A stretch of DNA of 64,000 nucleotides from Mycolicibacterium crocinum (lineage in GTDB: Bacteria > Actinomycetota > Actinomycetes > Mycobacteriales > Mycobacteriaceae), in contig NZ_CP092362.2 of assembly GCF_022370635.2 (NCBI RefSeq), forward strand, positions 5,766,001 to 5,830,000. The letters run 5' to 3'. The position numbers were made by a program, and so were the translations under genes. Under the pieces are notes generated by a model. The model did not search any database and was not told the origin of the DNA. It worked only from the letters and a program-made list of their open reading frames with translations. Shown piece by piece: positions 61,017 to 64,000 of this stretch (its first letter is position 1; every line of letters starts with the position of its first letter).

Positions 61017-61904
61017 TTACGACAGCGACACGTGCGTCATGGGTGGCGCGGCGGGATAGGCACGGATTCCCGGGTGCAGCCACTCCGCGACGTTGCGGAC
61101 ATAGTCCTTGAAGACGACCAGCCGGGCCGGATCGGCGAGGATCTGTGTGCCGGGTGTCTCACTGACGAATGACGGTGCCCCGCAACCCAAATCCCAGTTG
61201 TAGTCGGCGAAGTGGTGGAAGGTCGATTCGGCCAGTGCACGACCCATCGGTAAGCCGTCGGAGGTCTCACCGTCGATCGCGACGGCGAGGTTGAAACGAC
61301 GGCCACTGGCGCTGCTGCGGCCCTGCGCCACGACGGTGGCGCAGGGCACGCTCGCCGAGACCGCTCCCTCGTGCGGATGGGCGGGAAACCACTCTATGCG
61401 CCCGCTGGCGGACTGCGAGGTGCGCAGCAGCGGATGCACCGGGTCGGTGGCGAGTACCGGTTGGTAGTCGCCGTTGGCACCGGAGTGGTAGTTGGGCCAG
61501 GAGATCGTCGGGGTGTCCCGGTCGTCGCAGAGGTGGCTCTGGTCGACGGTTTTGTCCTGGAATTCGTTGACGTGGCCCAACGAGCCCAGGCGGGTCAGGC
61601 AGCAACCCAGATCCTGATGGTCGCGGGCGGTGAGCACGCCACCACCACCGCGGCGAAACTTCATGATGGCGTCGGCTTCGGTGTCGGTCAGGCCGTCACC
61701 GGTGTCGACTGCCATCAGCCACAGCTGGTCGAACGCGAGGTCGTCGAGAACGCTGAGGATCGGATCGTCACCGTGGTGTGCGCGGTCGCGGGCGACCACG
61801 TCGTGTCCGGCCGCACTCAGCTCGGCGGCCAGCAGCGAGAAGCGCCCGATGTTCCAGTCGTCGGGCTGTGCGGTGATCGTGGTCTGGAGCAGGATGCGAG
61901 ACAT
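61017..61904 (-). CDS. ThuA-like (glutamine-amidotransferase-fold) protein
   Basis: A 295-residue protein. RILLQTTITAQPDDWNIGRFSLLAAELSAAGHDV and DQLWLMAVDTGDGLTDTEADAIMKFRRGGGGVLTARDHQDLG look like a ThuA/class I amidotransferase-like Rossmann fold; there is no clear nucleophile triad. Exact function unknown. Between cupin and VOC genes with short gaps, so part of the same operon. Confidence 0.68.
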   Translation of the reverse strand: MSRILLQTTITAQPDDWNIGRFSLLAAELSAAGHDVVARDRAHHGDDPILSVLDDLAFDQLWLMAVDTGDGLTDTEADAIMKFRRGGGGVLTARDHQDLGCCLTRLGSLGHVNEFQDKTVDQSHLCDDRDTPTISWPNYHSGANGDYQPVLATDPVHPLLRTSQSASGRIEWFPAHPHEGAVSASVPCATVVAQGRSSASGRRFNLAVAIDGETSDGLPMGRALAESTFHHFADYNWDLGCGAPSFVSETPGTQILADPARLVVFKDYVRNVAEWLHPGIRAYPAAPPMTHVSLS

Positions 61905-61913
61905 CGTTGGCGT

Positions 61914-62342
61914 TCAGTCCTTTCCGGTAGCCGGTACGGCTGGCACCCGCAGATGGCTGCGGGTGGCCAGCTCGTCGTCGTCGACGAGTTCGAGCATCGG
62001 GCGACCCGGGACGCACACCATCGTGACGACGAAACGGCTCTTCACGTCGTCGCGGTTGTTGGCATCCGAGTAGTGGATGACGTCGCCGCCGGGTTCCCAG
62101 AAGGCTTCGCCCGCGCGGATGACACGTGGTGGCTGCCCCTCGAGTTCAAAGAGCATCTCGCCTTCCAGCATGTAACCGAACGCCGGGCCGCTCGGATGCC
62201 GGTGCGGCGGGGCTCCGGCGCTGCCGGGCGGATACTCGATGACGACGGTCATCACGTCGGCACCCTCGGGAATGAACGGCGGGTGCACGTCCTGCACCAC
62301 GGTTAAGGCGTTCTCCCATTGCGGGTCATGGCTTTTCGACAT
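61914..62342 (-). CDS. Cupin-domain protein
   Basis: A 142-residue single cupin. Motif 1 is GAPPHRHPSGPAFGYMLEGE and motif 2 is EAFWEPGGDVIHYSD, giving His ligands for a metal. Such proteins are small dioxygenases, isomerases or sensors. Second of the SDR-cupin-ThuA-VOC set. Confidence 0.9.
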   Translation of the reverse strand: MSKSHDPQWENALTVVQDVHPPFIPEGADVMTVVIEYPPGSAGAPPHRHPSGPAFGYMLEGEMLFELEGQPPRVIRAGEAFWEPGGDVIHYSDANNRDDVKSRFVVTMVCVPGRPMLELVDDDELATRSHLRVPAVPATGKD

Positions 62343-62359
62343 GTCCGATCTCCTTGGTG

Positions 62360-63094
62360 TCAGACGGCGGTTCCGCCGCCGTCGGCGTGCAGGGTGGTGC
62401 CGGTGATGAAGCTTGCGCGAGGCGAGGCGAGAAAGAGCACGGCGTGCGCGATCTCGTCGGGGGCGGCGGTGCGGCCGAGCGGCAACGCGCGGCCGAGTTC
62501 TTCGTTGGTGTCACCCCATTGCGCTTCGACCCCTTCGGTCTTGGTAGGCCCGGGTGCGACGCTGTTGACGCGCACACCGTAGGGACCGAACTCCGCCGCC
62601 CACGATCGGGTCAGCGACTCGACCGCGGCCTTGGACGCGCCGTAGGTGGACGCTCCGCCAACGCCTTTCGATGCGACCATCGAGGTGACGTTGACGATGC
62701 TGCCGCGGCGTCGCCCCAACATCCCCGGAACCAATCCCGCGGTCAGGAAGTACGTCCCGCGCACATTGGTGTCGAAGGTCGTCTCGAAGCTCGCGACGGT
62801 CTGGTCGACGGTCAGTGCACCGGGAAAGCTCGCCGCGTTGTTGATCAGGATGTCGACATCGCCTGCCTGGTCCACCAGCGCCTGCACCGATACGGTATCG
62901 GAGAGATCCGCGGGCAGGAAGCGGGCGCTGCCCGGTATCTGGCCGACCGCGACCTCACCGCGGTGCTGGTCTCTGCCGGTGACGATCACCGTGGCACCCG
63001 CGCCGGCCAACAGTCGGGCGCAGGCCAATCCGATCCCTGCGGTGCCCCCGGTGACCAGGGCCGTCTGCCCGCTCAGTTCGATCGCGGCGGTCAT
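62360..63094 (-). CDS. Short-chain dehydrogenase/reductase
   Basis: A 244-residue classical SDR: TGGTAGIGLA, NNAASF, NVTSMVASK and YGASKAAVE with catalytic Ser, Tyr, Lys. Normal length. Its ATG overlaps the sigma-factor stop by 4 bases, so it is translated from the sigma message. Confidence 0.93.
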   Translation of the reverse strand: MTAAIELSGQTALVTGGTAGIGLACARLLAGAGATVIVTGRDQHRGEVAVGQIPGSARFLPADLSDTVSVQALVDQAGDVDILINNAASFPGALTVDQTVASFETTFDTNVRGTYFLTAGLVPGMLGRRRGSIVNVTSMVASKGVGGASTYGASKAAVESLTRSWAAEFGPYGVRVNSVAPGPTKTEGVEAQWGDTNEELGRALPLGRTAAPDEIAHAVLFLASPRASFITGTTLHADGGGTAV

Positions 63095-63645
63095 GCGATC
63101 TGGGCAGTCGGCGCAAACGCGGTGTCGGCGAGGGCGATTCGCAGTCGCTGCCGGCCGCGGGACACCCGCGACATCACGGTGCCGCGCGGGATGTTCAGGA
63201 TCGTGGCTGTTTCGGCATAGGTGTGGCCCTGCACCTCGGCGTAGAACAACGCCGTGCGGAAGTCCTCCGGCAGGGCGGCCATCGCGGAGCGGAGCTCGCC
63301 GTCGGGCAGCCGCGTGAGGGCCTCGGCCTCGGCCGAGCGGGCCGCCGTGGACAGGCGAGCCGCACTGCCGGCCAGCTCACCCTCGGTGACATCGTCGACC
63401 GGCACCTCAGCCGGTCGCCGCTGCTTGGCCCGGAAGGTGCTCACCCAGCGGTTGTAGAGAATCCGGAACAGCCACGCCTTGAAGTCGGTTCCCTCGCGGA
63501 AGGTGTGATAGCCCATGAAGGCGTGCAGCAAGGTGTCCTGCACCAGGTCCTCGGCATCGGCGTTCGTCTTGGTCAGTCCCCTGGCCCGGCGCAACAGGGC
63601 ATCGAACAGTGGTTGCGCATCCTGGGCGAATCGTTCGGCGGTCAT
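63091..63645 (-). CDS. ECF RNA polymerase sigma factor
   Basis: A 184-residue sigma-70 of the ECF group. Region 2 reads ADAEDLVQDTLLHAFMGYHTFR and FKAWLFRILYNRWVSTFRAKQRRP (SigH/SigR-like). Region 4 reads LPEDFRTALFYAEVQGHTYAETA and IPRGTVMSRVSRGRQRLR. No anti-sigma gene is adjacent; instead SDR, cupin, ThuA-like and VOC genes follow. The ATG 54 codons into the open frame is used because it precedes region 2 as in relatives. Confidence 0.93.
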   Translation of the reverse strand: MTAERFAQDAQPLFDALLRRARGLTKTNADAEDLVQDTLLHAFMGYHTFREGTDFKAWLFRILYNRWVSTFRAKQRRPAEVPVDDVTEGELAGSAARLSTAARSAEAEALTRLPDGELRSAMAALPEDFRTALFYAEVQGHTYAETATILNIPRGTVMSRVSRGRQRLRIALADTAFAPTAQIA

Positions 63646-63694
63646 ACGACCAGCCTCGCGGCCTGCTGGTCTGAGCGAACCCTTGAAAACCCGT

Positions 63695-63717
63695 AGTCCG
63701 TGGCGCGGAGTCCGTGG
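63695..63717. repeat. Short direct repeat upstream of the sigma gene
   Basis: AGTCCGTGG twice with a 14-base period, between the LuxR-type gene end and the sigma-factor start. Possibly a regulator site. Confidence 0.4.
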
Positions 63718-63725
63718 GTCCGGGC

Positions 63726-64000
63726 CTAGCTCGCCCAGGACATCGCGCGCAGCTGCCTGCGCGACGAGATGCCGAGCTTGGCGAATACCTTCCGCAGATG
63801 CCATTCGACGGTGTGAGTGCTGATGAACAGCTGCGCACCGATCTCCTGGTTCGTCAGCCCCTCACCCGCCAGCCGCGCGATCTGGGCCTCCTGTGCGGTC
63901 AGTTCGCCGCCCGTGCTCGGCTGCTGTTTGCGCACCTTCTCGCCCGTGGCGGCCAATTCCCGCCTCGCCCGCTCGGCGAACGCGTCGGCACCCATTCGGA
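63726..64000 (-). CDS. LuxR-type regulator, C-terminal part (cut by window edge)
   Basis: About 90 residues ending a larger protein whose start lies beyond the window. ARRELAATGEKVRKQ leads into a LuxR HTH: LTAQEAQIARLAGEGLTNQEIGAQ, then STHTVEWHLRKVFAKLGISSRRQL. This tail is typical of large ATP-binding LAL/MalT-like regulators. It ends 80 bases before the sigma gene on the same strand and may control it. Confidence 0.87.
   Translation of the reverse strand, partial: RMGADAFAERARRELAATGEKVRKQQPSTGGELTAQEAQIARLAGEGLTNQEIGAQLFISTHTVEWHLRKVFAKLGISSRRQLRAMSWAS

Overview
The window looks like a chromosomal segment of a high-GC actinobacterium, most likely a Mycobacterium or Mycolicibacterium. 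Evidence: an ESX (type VII) secretion membrane gene (eccB), an antigen-85-type mycolyltransferase, a wax-ester/diacylglycerol acyltransferase, an F420-type luciferase-like monooxygenase, a mycothiol-type isomerase, a perfect KstR-type operator, a perfect mycobacterial SOS box, and dense use of GTG starts with 4-base ATGA/GTGA overlaps. No rRNA, tRNA, CRISPR array or prophage was seen.

Layout. 1-5.2 kb: glutamate synthase gltBD with an iron-box-like sequence over its promoter. 5.2-11.7 kb: a collapsed ESX locus. A MinD-like ATPase and a degenerate kinase face an eccB gene followed by one open frame that joins the front of eccC to the back of eccA. 11.7-16.4 kb: a steroid/lipid catabolism block around a KstR site (FAD oxidoreductase, DUF1295 membrane protein, two paired acyl-CoA dehydrogenases). 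16.4-23.9 kb: lipid and sulfo metabolism (DUF1254/1214 protein, sulfotransferase, TetR, F420 monooxygenase, WS/DGAT, patatin), bracketed by two paralogous tiny His-rich secreted proteins that share an upstream element. 23.9-35.8 kb: hrpA, a phosphotransferase, a membrane-anchored S53 peptidase with a partner, SGNH hydrolase, acyltransferase-3, and an SDR/TetR pair with two palindromic operators over the start codons. 35.8-39.9 kb: N-acetylglucosamine uptake and catabolism (nagE, crr, nagB, nagA). 40-44.2 kb: DUF4262, mycolyltransferase, DUF4393-DUF445 pair and small genes.

44.2-51.0 kb is an insertion-sequence pile-up. An IS256-family element interrupts an SOS-controlled DUF222-HNH (13E12-type) nuclease gene. 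A second element sits just upstream of that gene, and a third (IS21 family) is inserted inside the transposase of the second. Target duplications are visible, and both broken genes can be rejoined in frame.

51.1-57.3 kb: DsbA-like and mycothiol-type enzymes, cell-wall enzymes (M15 peptidase, lytic transglycosylase-like lipoprotein), a nucleosidase, a CsbD/small-acidic-protein pair, nickel superoxide dismutase with its maturation peptidase, and a Nudix hydrolase. 57.4-60.7 kb: an SDR/NTF2-like/alcohol-dehydrogenase operon opposite an IclR regulator with a palindrome between them. 60.6-64 kb: an ECF sigma factor leading an SDR-cupin-ThuA-like-VOC operon, next to the tail of a LuxR-type regulator cut by the window edge.

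All identifications rest on reading motifs and on remembered family features. No database search was run.
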